Shown piece by piece: positions 23,192 through 34,840 of a stretch of DNA of 60,432 bases; position 1 is the first letter of the stretch, and each line of letters begins with the position of its first letter. The DNA comes from Priapulus caudatus (lineage: Eukaryota; Priapulida; Priapulimorpha; Priapulimorphida; Priapulidae): NCBI RefSeq assembly GCF_000485595.1, contig NW_014577409.1, positions 225,905 to 286,336 of the forward strand, read 5' to 3'. A model generated the notes under the pieces. That model was not told the DNA's origin and did no database searches. It worked only from the letters and a program-made list of their open reading frames with translations. Position numbers and translations under genes: made by a program.

Positions 23192-23324
23192 AAATGCTGT
23201 AGGAAAAACTTCATAGCAGTCTGTAATTATAGAAGTATAACCTTATCTACACAAAGAATAGATTATGCACAGTTACATGCACTGCACTACACTACACAAC
23301 ATGCACTACACTGAATAGGTTATG
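23192..23324. other. Junction between two Gypsy remnants
   Basis: Short AT-rich stretch with a cactacac/tgcactac repeat; no LTR recognisable. Confidence 0.4.
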
Positions 23325-24305
23325 TTACACAAACTTGTTTTTGTACTTCACGAAAACCTTGATCTCTCCAAGCACGTCGATTTTTTTACCACTATAACTG
23401 ACCAGATTCGCATCTGACGCTGTGTATTTTAGTGAACTGAAGTGCCTGTAGTAGGTATTTTCACCTATTATCGTGACTGATGCTGCGGTATCAAGCGTGA
23501 ACTTTACATCTACACCATTAACGTTGAGTTTCACTTTGTATTCATCGACTTTACTATTTCCTACATCTGTGTGATATATACCCTGTAGCGAATCCTCGTT
23601 AACTCGCTCGATATTGGATTGATCCGTGTGACCAACATAATGTGCATACTTTGCATGACTTCGTGAGTAGAACGATCCATTTCCCCGAAAGTTTCCACGT
23701 CCCCGAAAATTCCCACGACCATGTGACTTTCCTGTAGACTCCTTACTGTGACATGCTCGAGACAGGTGTTTTATCTTGCCACGTGTGGCACGTCTGGTGT
23801 TTGTGGAAACATGTCTTTCGCATCATGATCACCATGGCATCGCGTACATCTGCCAGTTGCCATGGGTAAAGATGGAGGTTGCGATTCCTTGCTCCTCTGT
23901 TGTTTACTGTACTTGCCTGGTTTGACACGGTTAACGTTATGAGCGGTGGAGTACCCCTTTAAATCCTTATCGACCATCTCCATGTCAAGTCTTTCTGCAT
24001 GCCGATTTCCACGTAAGATCACCTTTTACTGATTCATCAAGTAGTCGTTTCGTAATCTTCCTGTTCCTAACACCGTGACACAAAGTCTCTAGTAGACGTT
24101 CCTCTACTTTGTCTTCTGCCGTGTACTTGCAATCAACGGTCAAACGTTTCAAATCAGCGATGAAATCGGACAGTGATTCAGTCTCCTGTTTACGCGACGT
24201 AAACTTCTGCCTTGCGGCTAGTGGCGTTACTGTGATCGCGAAATGTCCTAGAGCGGCAACTAATTCCTCATAGGTGCGCGTCATGACATCGTTCGGAAAC
24301 ACCAA
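23325..24305 (-). pseudogene. Gypsy element 2: gag and protease only
   Basis: A different Gypsy-type lineage from element 1. The gag part (24,305-23,985) has TYEELVAALGHFAI and QKFTSRKQETESLSDFIADL with RLTVDCKYTAEDKV. A single knuckle-like CTRCHGDHDAK follows (near 23,840), then a retropepsin (23,534-23,325) with FTLDTAASVTIIGENTYY carrying DTAAS instead of DTGAS. Frames shift at about 23,980 and between 23,740 and 23,530. No RT, RNase H or integrase follows; element 1 begins downstream instead. Degraded copies of both elements occur in the same order in the noisy tract. Confidence 0.75.
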
Positions 24306-24579
24306 ACTTGAAACTATCTCGAATATGTCTGGACCCTACTATCGTTAACAGAGTAGCTGCTTTCAGATCAGTTTCTATCTTATTGGCCTTCATCCATAGT
24401 TCAAGTCTATTTTTATGTTTGACCATTTTTCACGTTTAGGGTAGAACTCGCCCACATTTCCTATCATTGCATTCATCCTGGCAGGCGGTGGTGGTGGTGC
24501 TGTATCTGGAGGCACACTACACAGTACGTACGAAGGATACACAAACTGCTGGTTCCGTCGACGGCGATCAATAATTTCT

Positions 24580-25070
24580 GGCAGTAACAGTCCGACTCAA
24601 ATGTTCAGTGCAGGCCGGCCGGATTTAGATTACCTACGGATTCTGTAACATGTGTTTTGCACGTGTTACATGAAGTAGTCAGCGAGGCTATAAACTAGGG
24701 TTGTTTGGTGACCAGTTAGTCTGCGTAGACGCAGCGTCGCGCATATTGGGCGGCTGCATTGATGTTACAGGGAGTTGGATAAGCGGGTTTTAGGGTAGGC
24801 AGTTTCTAGGGTCATTGTGAAATGGGGGTAGGACGCGGTCTGGGAGAACGGGTACATGTGCGTGGTGCATGTGGTTTGTAGGAGTTTTGGGGAAATATAT
24901 AGAGAGAGATGTAAGAGTAGGGAAGGATTCTGGTTCTGGTCGCGGAAGGAGGCACATGCGCGTGTGCGCGTTCTTTGTCTGTGTGTAAGATATTAAAGGT
25001 TATACAGTTTACCACACAAGTTTGGCTTTCTATCATCATTCCTGTTTACATTTTGGTTGCCGTTACAGTC
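24580..25070 (-). mobile_element. Candidate LTR of Gypsy element 2
   Basis: Weak call. On the minus strand TGTAACGGCAACC at about 25,070 and a GACTGTTAC end at about 24,580 would delimit 490 bases lying at the expected distance 5' of the gag ORF. No second LTR is available to confirm it. Confidence 0.3.
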
Positions 25071-25122
25071 CAAAACCTGGGTATCCCTTTGCGGACACAA
25101 CGAAAGTTACTTTATTATATCT

Positions 25123-25337
25123 ATCTACGGGCCAGCAACGAAACAGAGGAAGAATGACGGAGAGCGAGAGAGGGAGAGAAGGACGGAAAGAGCGAGTTCC
25201 GATGACGAGATGGGAGAGAGTATAGCCGAAACACTATATCGATCTACGGGCCAAGAACGAAACAGAGGAAGAATGACGGAGAGCGAGAGAGGGAGAGAGG
25301 GACGGAAAGAGCGAGTTCTGATGATGAGATGGGAGCC
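25123..25337. repeat. Tandem duplication, 119-bp unit
   Basis: Two copies of atctacgggcca(g/a)...gatgacgagatgggag at 25,123 and 25,242, rich in GAGAGAGG purine runs. Open frames through it are a by-product of the repeat. Confidence 0.9.
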
Positions 25338-26566
25338 AGACTGCGCTAGCGCCGACGACCGCTAGCTCGCGGAGGTCATTAACCCAGACAAAGAAACATG
25401 GTTGCCATACTCAACAATATATTTGTACTGCGCATGCGCGCATAACAAATAAGGTTACATTACAGGCAGTTCCATAGTAATGCGGATACATCACATTTAC
25501 ATGTCTGTCCCTAAGCAATTTATGGATGCGCACTCCAAACTCGTTCCAAAATGTACCGCTCATTCGCGGGGGCGCCACCGTCCAATGACATTTTATGCAT
25601 TGGATTGAATTAATTTTATTTCTTGTATGCCCCTCTCGGGCCATGGAAGAAAGACATAATTACATAATAAACATAGGAATCATATGAGAACATGAGAATT
25701 TGAGAACATTTGACAAACAATTAAAGAAAGGGTAAGATTTAATAAATAACTATAGCACCCGGTGTCACATGACACCATAGATAGTTAACGTACATATACC
25801 CTCGTTTTTGTGTTTTTGTTTTTTTGTGCATATTTTGTTGGCTTAATTTGCAATTTTTTGTGGCTTGAAATGGTCGTCGCGTCATGCTAATTCAGAATAT
25901 ATATGGTGTTGGTGGTCACCTGTTACGGGTCTCGAGAAGATAGTCGGATAGAGTGACAGACAGATTCCTCCATTTATGTAGTAGATTATAAGCTATCAAT
26001 ATGATTAAGTAATAATTTTTGCTCCTAGTACAGTACTTAAATAGAAATATATAAGAAAAATATACAGTCTAGGTATATACAATCTAACTAAAAAATAAAT
26101 GAATTTTTTTTTTTAAATGAAAAATTAATTAAATTAACAATTCTATTGTCCGACTTTAGACTCAACAAAATTTGGAGAACAGGTAAGGTCGGACAGCATA
26201 AATCATGGGATTATTTTTGTAATGGAAGTAATTTTTTGTAAAACATGTAAAAAGACATCCTGACATGTTCATTCGTGTTAAAAACACACATAGTCATTAA
26301 TACTTGTGTTATTAAACAAGTAATACAACGATTTACCCACCCGAAATTTTCTGCTACACCGACGTAATTTTAATATTGGCGGCAAGAGGCTGCTGAAGGC
26401 TCATGGGAGTATAAATAAATTCTCGTAAATCTTTATATATGCAACACAGTCTAGATTATTTAGCATAACAATTTACTTAACACATTTATCTGTAGAAATT
26501 ACTTGTTTTTTTTTACTAAATAACAACCACAAATAATTACAAAATAGGTTTTTACATTACGGCCGA
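25338..26566. other. AT-rich intergenic, no gene recognised
   Basis: Long stretch with A/T runs and short ORFs without family features. Confidence 0.45.
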
Positions 26567-29235
26567 CTATTGACTCCTCTCCGACATTTGGCTCCGACAG
26601 GTGACCAGGGAATCTGTCAGTTCTGGAATCGAGTTCCATGTGGCACAGGCAGATTTCTTCCCATGCCCCACGAATGCTGATACCGTGTCACATCCGGTCA
26701 TGGCGTGGAAGAGAGGGAGGGCACGTGCCTTCTGTGGGCCGAGGGAGGCAGCTATTTCATGGGCAGGGATGTAGCGGTAGTTCTTGCCCGTCCCAAAGGT
26801 AATCCAGGGTTCATCCAGGCATGGTAGTGCCAGGGCTACCGTCACCGCCAAGACGACGACGTTGGTGTCTACGGTTCGGTCATGTTCTGCAGCATGGGCC
26901 ACATGCAGCATGATGCGAGTGTCCGCCTCTTCTTGACTGCATGAAGCCAGTGAGTTTTCATCTTTCTGCCTTGAAAGGCAGATCACTGCTTCACCACCAG
27001 TGACTACCAGCTTCTTTGCCTCATCATGGAAGGACTGCACCAGCACATCAGACAGGAAGGTGAAGAGCTGCACCTTGTTAGCGTCGACACGTAGGAAACT
27101 GCCAGTTTCCTGGTAAGGCTGCGTTGCTCACCACGCGCCATCGCACCCCTTTTCCTTGTTTCTCCCTTGTCGCCGTCTTCAAGGAGCCATCTTTGTAGCT
27201 ATCCTAAACGAGATCGAGACGTGAAGCACCACGCAGCTGCCCTTCGACCTATGGGATGAAGACTTGGTGGCATATTCTTTAAATGTCTTGGCAGTGACAG
27301 GCTTCAACATCTGCACGATGACGGCGCCGTCAAGGACAACAGAAGTGACAGCAGGTGCATCAGACTGAGCTTCAGCAACGCCTTCAAGGCACTCCAGCAA
27401 CTGGCTTTTGCTACCCAGGTGTAGCTTGCCTGCATCAGATAACGCGGGAGGACATGCTTGATTTTTATGACAGAAGAACTCGTCCAGGTTTCCATCACGG
27501 TACTGGCAGCCGATGTAGAGCCTTGCAAATAAGGCCATATTATTCTTCACAGATGCCTCTTTTCCTGTGTGCGCTTTTGGTCTTCTGTGTGTTCCGAAGA
27601 GGGGGAGCTTGTTCCTCTTTATGGGTTCGTCAATAGTCTTGGTTCTGTCTATGAGGCAATCATTTGAGTATGCCTGAAACTGTTCTTGGCCAATCTGCTT
27701 AGCAGTGCGAACTGTTTCAATCATTGCAGGATCGGCAATCTCCTTGGTGTGTAGGACCAGCAAATATGGACTATCCTCGAAGGGATTCCCCAGCTCTTCA
27801 ATGACAGCCACAAGTGATTGTGCATCTTTGGTAAATACTTTCTGTGCACTTGGTGTGTTTTCATGGTGATGTGTCTCCTCATTGGCATTTGGATACATGT
27901 TCGCCTACTCAAACTCCATGATCACTCTGGCCACCTCTGGTCCTGCGACCATCCAGCACCTCAGAGCACTGGGATTGTCTGTAAGGCCAACAGCACCTCC
28001 GTCACCCTTGACACGGGCATTATTCTGTTCATGCGCTTGGTCAAGAGAAATTGCTGAGAATGCCCTCTTGGTCTTTTGCACTGTGCAGTGGCCTGCCTTG
28101 AACTCATTGTAGATATCTGGGTGCTGTTGTGGAAGTTCTGCCATGTCACGCAGATGGACCGGTATCCACCGGGCATAGTTTATATGGGCCAGCGCAAAGA
28201 ACCATGGGACTATCTCAGTTAGAGCATCCAAGTACATGCTGAAATCTGCCTCTCACAGATCGCACGTAGATTAGGATGGAGAGCTCCAGATCCAGGACTG
28301 TTGCCCAGTATAAAAACTGGGGAGAGCTCTTTTTTCTCATGGCACCAGTCTTCGAAATCCTTGGGAGGATGGTCATCTTCTGAATACAGGTCTGAATACA
28401 GGAGATGGGTCCTCTTTCAGTTGAGCATCTTCAATGTAAAGGGCAAGTTCTGCCACGACAATTCCGGAGACCACACTTTCATGTTCAGCATTGACAGAGG
28501 CCATTGCGCGATTGTAGAGAGACATTAAACACTTGGAATGATACTTGGCATCAAGTTCCCGCATACCATCCATGCTGAGCCGTGCCAGCAGTTCGTGGTC
28601 TCCAATTTGTGTTGCACACTACCGCACACACTGATCAATTTTGAAGGTGGTGGTTTCATGTAAGGTGTCCACACCAGACATTCCGCAGAAGAAGCATGAG
28701 GGTTGACTAGATACTTGATTCTGCACTGCGTGACCTGCTGCGCTTTCCTGGCGTGGTATTGCGTACACCAGATGAGCTGCCTCCTGCTGGCCTCTTCTGT
28801 GCTCTTTGCAACTTTGTAGTATTAAAACGAAGCATGCATCGTTTATGATATACAGCTTTGTGGGCAACCAATGTGGCCTCGGTGCCCTCTCCTTCATCAA
28901 GTCTATCAAGCTGCAGCGTTATGGAAATTGATTCGCCACCGGCACATACGTGGTTTTCAAGACAAATCACCTTGTCGCTGTCGCTGCCCGGAGAATCACT
29001 GATGGTCTAACCACTTCAATAAGCCCAGTTCTCCAAACTGCATCAGATTCCCGGCCAGTGTCTTGTACGCACTCCCTATGTTTGGGCGTTTTGAATTTGT
29101 TGGGCAAACAAGGGACTCTGCTGTATCCTCCTGGCATATGGCACACAGTTCCCAGTTTGTGTTGGACGGGCCAACAGACGCACGGTCCATGTAAGGATGC
29201 ACTAGTTGGAACTTGTTATACATGGTCACTCCCAA
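26567..29235 (-). pseudogene. Family copy B: most complete member of recurring zinc/PIN-like family
   Basis: Ordered blocks on the minus strand: an N-terminal cysteine pair NWELCAICQEDTAESLVC (near 29,160); a second region with WHKTC-like YHKRCMLRFN and a CFFCGMSGVDTLHE pair (28,970-28,619); DAKYHSKCLMSLYNRA (28,550-28,500); IPVHLRDMAEL and LDQAHEQNNARVKGDG (28,200-27,990); a helical middle (27,898-27,179) with RNKLPLFG and VVLDGAVIVQMLKP; then in other frames DSYKDGSLKTATREKQGKG. The C-terminal domain (27,073-26,567) has EEADTRIMLHVAHAAE, VDTNVVVLAV, FGTGKNYRYIPAHEIAASLG and FHAMTGCDTVSAFVGHGKK. Damage includes a stop where the family has Trp near 27,230, several frameshifts, and Asn instead of the usual second Asp in VDTDVV. 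The acidic motifs recall PIN/FEN-type nucleases (inference). Confidence 0.7.
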
Positions 29236-29563
29236 TCGTGTTGACTCCTCTCCTGATGATGATCACTCTATATTCTGCAAAGACACAAAACACCTTGTTA
29301 CCACAATAATACAATTACCACTACACCACTATTACCAATTACTACACCACTTCCATCACTACCACCACCACAACAAAATAATTCTGAACCTGTCACCGAT
29401 GCTGTGAGCGAAAATGCATTTTCCCATACAAATGACGATTTCTTTTCCAAAACAATGGTTGGAAATATAATAAATCAAAACAATTGACATGTGTATTGTT
29501 TTCATTTGTAATTGCACATCACATGGAGTATTTATCACCTCTAAGAAACCTGCAAAGAGAATA
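29236..29563. other. Intergenic, low-complexity ACC-rich stretch
   Basis: Contains an accactacaccactatta-type low-complexity stretch (29,300-29,375); no gene. Confidence 0.4.
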
Positions 29564-29622
29564 AAAATGGCGGTAAGAATAAAATATTCCATGTGGTTAA
29601 AGTAGAATGGTGGCCATTTTGG
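29564..29622. promoter_or_regulatory. YY1-like motif pair 5' of copy B
   Basis: aaaatggcggtaag (29,564-29,577) and gaatggtggccattttgg (29,606-29,622) resemble AAnATGGCGGC cores in both orientations. They lie about 330-390 bases 5' of copy B. Regulatory role is inference. Confidence 0.35.
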
Positions 29623-29681
29623 AAAATGGGCTCCAAAGCTGACCAAGGCACAATCTCGAGTGGCTCCATATCTAGAATTGT

Positions 29682-30075
29682 TCAGAATACATTAGTCAAC
29701 ATGTGTACCAATTTTGGTGCTATTATGAAAAGATGAACAATTGGTTTGCTATGCTGCTGCACTACTAGTAGTAGTAGTAATCGTAGGGTAAAAGAGTCCA
29801 GAGTGACGTGGCTGCTGTGACCATCCAAAACTAGCAGGAGATGCCGCTTTTTCCTGGCGTTGGGCAGGAATACCGACTGCAGCCAGTCCTTCCCGAGTAC
29901 GTCCTCCATCCAAGCTTTTTTTGGTACGACCACAGCATCCCTGGTGGCCCGGACGCGAATTTTTTCCCCCCAAACGGTATAACATAGGTAAGAATTTAGC
30001 GCCTTCTGATTGGCTGGAATTTGGCAAGATGTCAGCCTCCATGACTTGTAGCCAAAATCCCGAATTATCTACCAA
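29682..30075 (-). pseudogene. Pogo/Tigger-like DDE transposase fragment
   Basis: On the minus strand DNSGFWLQVMEADILP leads, after a frame change, to KKAWMEDVLGKDWLQSVFLP and RHLLLVLDGHSSHVTLDSF. LDGHSSH is the signature around the second catalytic Asp of the pogo/jerky DDE_1 superfamily. The helix-turn-helix DNA-binding part and the last catalytic Asp region are missing. The piece is truncated on both sides and sits between family copies B and C. Confidence 0.75.
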
Positions 30076-30308
30076 AAATTTCCCGAACTTTCTGTAAGTT
30101 AGGTTAAAGTATGTTTTTAGTATGTTTTCTTTAAAACAACATGGGTTTGAGTGAATTAACCCAAATATGATGCCATTTCTTGACTGATTTGCTTTAACTG
30201 AAGAAAACGTTCAAAACAAGAGAACAAACGCCATTTGTAAATGTTTATTTTGGTTTATGACCGCTAGATAAGTAAGTTTTCTGATGTATTTTTCATGAAA
30301 AACATATT

Positions 30309-32220
30309 TTACTTATTAACATAACATATAATATCACTATAACTGCAATTCTTTCCCAGCCTTTCCAGGCAATGTATGAGCTTCGACTTGTCAGTACATG
30401 GAAGGATGGACCCATCTGGGGCAAACAATGCTCTGGGAGTCAGAGTAAACTCGTAGTTCCCGACTGCATTCTTCTGTTCGATGTCCCGGTTAGATCTGGC
30501 TAGAACCACAAACCGACCATAGAGTTCTTTTGTTTCCTTCAGATCCACCGATTGGTCGCGGACCTTGACAGTTTGCTTCTTGTTTCCTGACAAGAACATG
30601 GCGTTGTTCTGCTTTACAACTGGTGCCCACAGACTGACGTCTCCATTGATGCGTTCGGCAACGTAATCTTTATACAGTTTCTGGCCAGTTTCGTCGACAT
30701 TCAAAATCTGTCGGACACTTGGGGACATATGCATGCGTCATGAAGTTGTAAAGCTGATCGCCTTCTGCATCAAAGGGATTCCCGTGACTCAGTATGGCAG
30801 CCTTGATCTTGTTGACAGCGTCATGCTCTTTCTTGACAGCACTTGCTTGTACCTCATGGTGTTCTTGTGGTTTATGAGCAGTGAACCCAAATTGCTCTTT
30901 AAACTCTGTTGAGAGGCGTGACATCTCTGGTGTGGCTAGAAAAAACTGCTGCCGTGCGTTGGCATTATTGGAAATACCAATTAACCCAGAGTGTATCTTC
31001 ATCATTCTATTTAGTTGTTCGCATGCGTGGTCTGCGCCAACGGAGACAAACAGTATCTCACTCTTCGAGACAGATATATTCCCGTTCTGAAGTTCACGCC
31101 AGGTTTCCGGATTACTTCTCTTCAGCTCCTGCATGTCTGCGATGTACCGTGGCCAAAGGCGTTTGTATTTTATCCAATCTAGGGCGAAGAAGAGCTTACT
31201 TAGTGCCTCTCCAGCTTGCAGGTGGAGAACTAGATCAGCATTTCTTGTAGCTTCGACGAAGAACAGGATGGTTTTAACATGGTGGAGGTAATTTGTTAGT
31301 GACTTAAACATTGCGTTAGAGCATTTCTGCTTCCCATGTTTTCAGCTGTTTAATAAGATCTTCGTCGGTGAAGGTTTGAAGCAGGCGGTCATTGGCATTA
31401 GCGATTCATTCTGGACTTTGCTGATCTTGCACAGGCTTCCTGGACTTCATTCACTGGCTTTGAGCAGGTGGATTTGAGGTTTGGCTTTTCTGTGAAGAAC
31501 TTGTCTAGGAGAAATTCATACAGAGCCATGTACGTATGGATGTGTGCACGAAGAGTTCTCTTGTAGTGGCCACACTTCAGGATCTGTCGTATTGTGGCGG
31601 AGCCATATACATCAGCCTCAATCTATTCATCATCTATTCCAGAATTTTCAATGGACCTACCTAGTGCCCTCAGTGCAGCTATCACAGTATGTAGCTCACC
31701 CAGCCTGGGAAAAACTGTTCTTTTCAGATCATCCCTTGAATCCAGCAACTGCACTGCCTTCTCGTATAAGGCCATGTCGAAGGTAATCACCGTTGGGTGT
31801 TTTTCACCAACGACCCAGCTCTTCAACTGGGATGCTTGTAGAATCACAGTCAACATTGTAGACCAATTTTTCTTTTCCGTCCTCTTGCTTGGCAAAATGG
31901 GATCCCGTAGCCAATGCATCTTGCTTGTGCTTGGCATCACGTGTTAACTGTACTTTATTGGTTGCATTAGAATAGCATGTACGATGCCAAACTGCATTCG
32001 CTGCTTGCAACATCTCTTCAGTGGTGTCCTTAAGTTGCTTTTGGATTTTAACGCATCCAACATCTTGTAAGCTTGCTCGTTCGTTTACTGCCTCCAACAA
32101 ACGTTGGTACGACTCAGCTCTTGGACGTAACACCACGGGTCCTTGGGTGTTTGTATCCTTTTGGCACAGAATACAATGTTTCCGATTCAGTGATACTTTG
32201 GTTCTGTACGACTGCTGACC
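30309..32220 (-). pseudogene. Family copy C of recurring zinc/PIN-like family, C-terminus missing
   Basis: Minus-strand blocks in family order: an N-terminal KHCILCQKDT cysteine pair (near 32,170); AVWHRTCYSNATNK (near 31,980); FDMALYEKAVQLLDSRDDLK and VFPRLGELHTVIAALRALG (31,770-31,650); a second frame (31,311-30,670) with FALDWIKYKRLWPRYIADMQ, VGADHACEQLNRMMKIHSGL and an AILSHGNPF end; and a third (30,734-30,309) with ERINGDVSLWAPVVKQNNAM, LTPRALFAPDGS and CTDKSKLIHCLERLG. It is clearly homologous to B and E but belongs to a different subfamily. The EADT/TGCDT C-terminal domain is absent: coding stops at about 30,309 and the pogo fragment lies beyond. An indel-rich inverted copy is at 38,630-40,493. 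Confidence 0.7.
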
Positions 32221-32379
32221 AAGCTGTGGTATCTCACTTATGATTTATCACTATTGACACCCTAATACTGAAAGAAGGACGGAACGAGATGTATCAAGAC
32301 TTAATACAGCAACAGTAGCATAGCCAGAAAAACATTTATAGCTATAATCACAGAAATCAACGTCAATTCTTTCTCTCTT

Positions 32380-32430
32380 GCTCCCCTCTCTCTCTCTCTC
32401 TCTTTCCATTCTCGCTCTTTCTCTCCGAAA
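32380..32430. repeat. (CT)n microsatellite
   Basis: Pyrimidine run of mostly CT dinucleotides. Confidence 0.9.
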
Positions 32431-33239
32431 CATCATTGTAATTATTATTTTAATTTATGTTTATTTACAACTGGTAGAAACTTACCAGATTATGAGAGGT
32501 GAAAGTTGTTGACACAAAAGAGCTCATACTTTGATCCAATAGCATGTGTTGTAAGTTGTGGTAAAAACAGCTTGTAACCCAGAGCGCATTGATAGAGAGA
32601 GTTCAACTCCAATTAGTTCCACGTAGTCATTGATGTTGATAAAATAGTTCCAAAAAACGCTTAGCTGCGCAACAATGGTACCATTGTTAACGTCAATAAT
32701 TGAGGTAGCACCACCAATATAGGCTGTCTAAATAAAAGACAGCGTCTGCATTTCACATTAAATTATGCAAATACTTGCAATAATGATAGCTTAAGTAAAA
32801 AAATACCAATACTTTTGGTCCATTGTAGGCTTTTTCTATGACGAATTGACTTTATGAATATTTTAGCATGATTTAAATGTTTTTTGGATTTTGCACCCCT
32901 TAAAATGTTGGTTTAGCCACTGAAATAAAAATTCTAAGTGGCCCAGAACCTGAGATATTGAAAATCATATGTTGAAAATGGCGGCCATTTTGAAATTCAA
33001 AATGGCCGCCATAATATGCATTTTAAAAATGTAAACATTGGTTTTCCGATTCAGTACATCGTAAATATTACAGAAATGCATATATTGGCAAATATCCAAA
33101 AAAATCCAGCGAACCTCATATTTAGGACATAAGGACCCTGACTAATTGATTTGTTGACTGTTAAGTTGCACAGTTTAATTGCAAAGTCAAATGTTGTTGG
33201 CTCCTTAAATCATATTATTTTCTAAAGCAGTCTGTCTAT
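32431..33239. other. AT-rich 5' flank of copy C
   Basis: No coding. Contains the palindromic YY1-like pair listed separately and a gcaccccttaaaatg motif (32,893-32,907) that recurs near the other such pairs (54,158 and 60,300). Confidence 0.45.
32974..33012. promoter_or_regulatory. Palindromic double YY1-like site 5' of copy C
   Basis: gaaaatggcggccattttga followed by aattcaaaatggccgccat: two GGCGGC cores in inverted array with A/T-rich shoulders. Binding is not shown; the match to the AAnATGGCGGC consensus is by eye. Confidence 0.4.
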
Positions 33240-33832
33240 AGCACCCTGAAAGCTGAATCAGTGAATGCTCATGTGGGTAGGCAAAAACACGGGGCAGCCC
33301 ATGGCTGGCACGCTTATAATCATAATTGTTGCCTGCCAACCTGCAATGCACATGTGTCTGCAATGCATAGAGATTAGGTGGGTGCGAAATTGTAGCTGAT
33401 ATATTTGTTCCAATTGGCTACTAAAGTCAAACAAGAATAAAGAAGACTTATGTATAAGACGTCTTGCTATGCACAAATGAATTAATCAGCAGAACACCAG
33501 ACACCAGATGAGCCCTGTCGCACTGCGGCACTTGTTTTTCTTAAGTGACAGCTGCACCATTATTTTTCCTCTAGAACGTAAGCGTAGCTCTTCCTTTTAA
33601 AATGTTTTTTTGTTGTGGAATGAGTGAGCAACGGTGTGATTGCGTGTGATTCAATGGTAATGCAGTACATGTATACTTACGTGAACAGTCCTGTCTTATA
33701 GCCATACTGTCAAAATATAACAAAATTAGCGGGATACCCGGCGTTGCCCGGGGAAATCCATGGCGTTACTCAGCTGGTGACCGCTTGGTTGAAAGGAAAA
33801 TACCCCCAAAAATGTAACTATCTATCTATCCA
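33240..33832. repeat. Inverted repeat unit, left arm
   Basis: Reverse complement of 37,565-38,055, with many indels in the right arm (for example tcagtgaatgctc(a/g)tgtggg, cttataatcataattgttg, ccatactgtcaaaatataac). It includes the near-palindrome cccggcgttgcccgggg. It is followed by the CATCC array, as in the mirror copy. Confidence 0.85.
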
Positions 33833-33966
33833 TGCATCTGTCCATGCATGCATCCATCCATCCCATCCCACCGCATCCCATCCCATATCCCATCCCATTC
33901 CATCCCCTCTCATCACATTCAGTGCCATCCCATGCCAACCCATGCCAACCCATCCCATCCCATCCC
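33833..33966. repeat. (CATCC)n-type satellite
   Basis: catccatcccatcccaccgc-type repeats up to the TIR-like start of a hAT element at 33,967. Proline/histidine/serine ORFs through it are artefacts. Confidence 0.9.
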
Positions 33967-34840
33967 CAGTGGCGCCTCCAGAAAATTATTCCAGGGGTGG
34001 CCAGTGGGGGCCACAGCAAATCTTAGGGTGGCATACTAAAAAAAAAAAAAACTTAACCCAATTTAATAATCTACTATTTATTATATTAAATCTATATCTA
34101 TGTAATATGGTGTATGTATACAGACATATTTTGATCTCTTGACTGTTAATGGCAACTCTCAAACAAGCAATCTTGTTTTACATGTGTACGTATACTATCG
34201 CCTATCTCACAGTAGCTAAATAGTAGTACCATTTATATAACTGTACTTTTCCTTGACAATTACTGTAGTTTAATTTTGATTAAATGAACAATACATTTGA
34301 AAACACCCCAAAAATATTTTTGATATTGCTTTATTGTGCAGTGCACAGATTTACAGCACAGGTTATAATAGGTCCATTTAAATACAGTTAAACTATTAAA
34401 ACAATTAAACAGTTCCATCTTAGAATATTGCCTAAATATATTCACAAGCTTGCCATTTTCAACAAAATCTGTATGAACAGAAATGAAACATTGAAAAAAC
34501 AATGGACAATACATGAACAGTTCAGATACATTCATTTGCAATGAATTTACAGAAATTGGATTGCTTTGTTTTTACTTGAAAATAAAATTAAGATTGCACT
34601 TTGATAGAGATTTCTTGGAAATTATTATAAAAACCAACTACATTTTTTCATATTTATGAAGATGAACTTAGAGAGGGTTTTGCATTTGAACTATTCACAA
34701 TTAATATTCCTGCACCTGTCAGACTCTTTTCAAAGTAGGATTATTCTCCTGTTGTTGTGTCTTTTTGCAAACACATCCACAAAGTCATCAAGACTTATGG
34801 CCTTTGATCTTTTTGACTCAATACTTAGCACCCCTAAGCT
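33967..34840 (-). mobile_element. hAT element, 3' end with TIR (inverted copy)
   Basis: Starts with cagtggcgcctccagaaaat, a typical hAT terminal-repeat beginning (CAGTGGCG), inserted in the CATCC array. At 34,757-34,840 the minus strand encodes the last part of a hAT transposase (KAISLDDFVDVFAKRH-like), nearly identical to the end of the plus-strand copy at 36,757-36,838. The region between is AT-rich 3' untranslated sequence, and the rest of the transposase is missing. Confidence 0.6.

Noticed and set aside
24975-25365. Plus-strand ORFs rich in Glu/Arg
   Set aside because: They result from the 119-bp GAGA-rich tandem duplication.
33725-33765. gcgggatacccggcgttgcc motif as an element terminus
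   Set aside because: It is part of the larger inverted unit, and no target duplication or defined end could be seen.
33833-34040. His/Pro/Ser-rich proteins in all frames
   Set aside because: Simple translation of the CATCC satellite.
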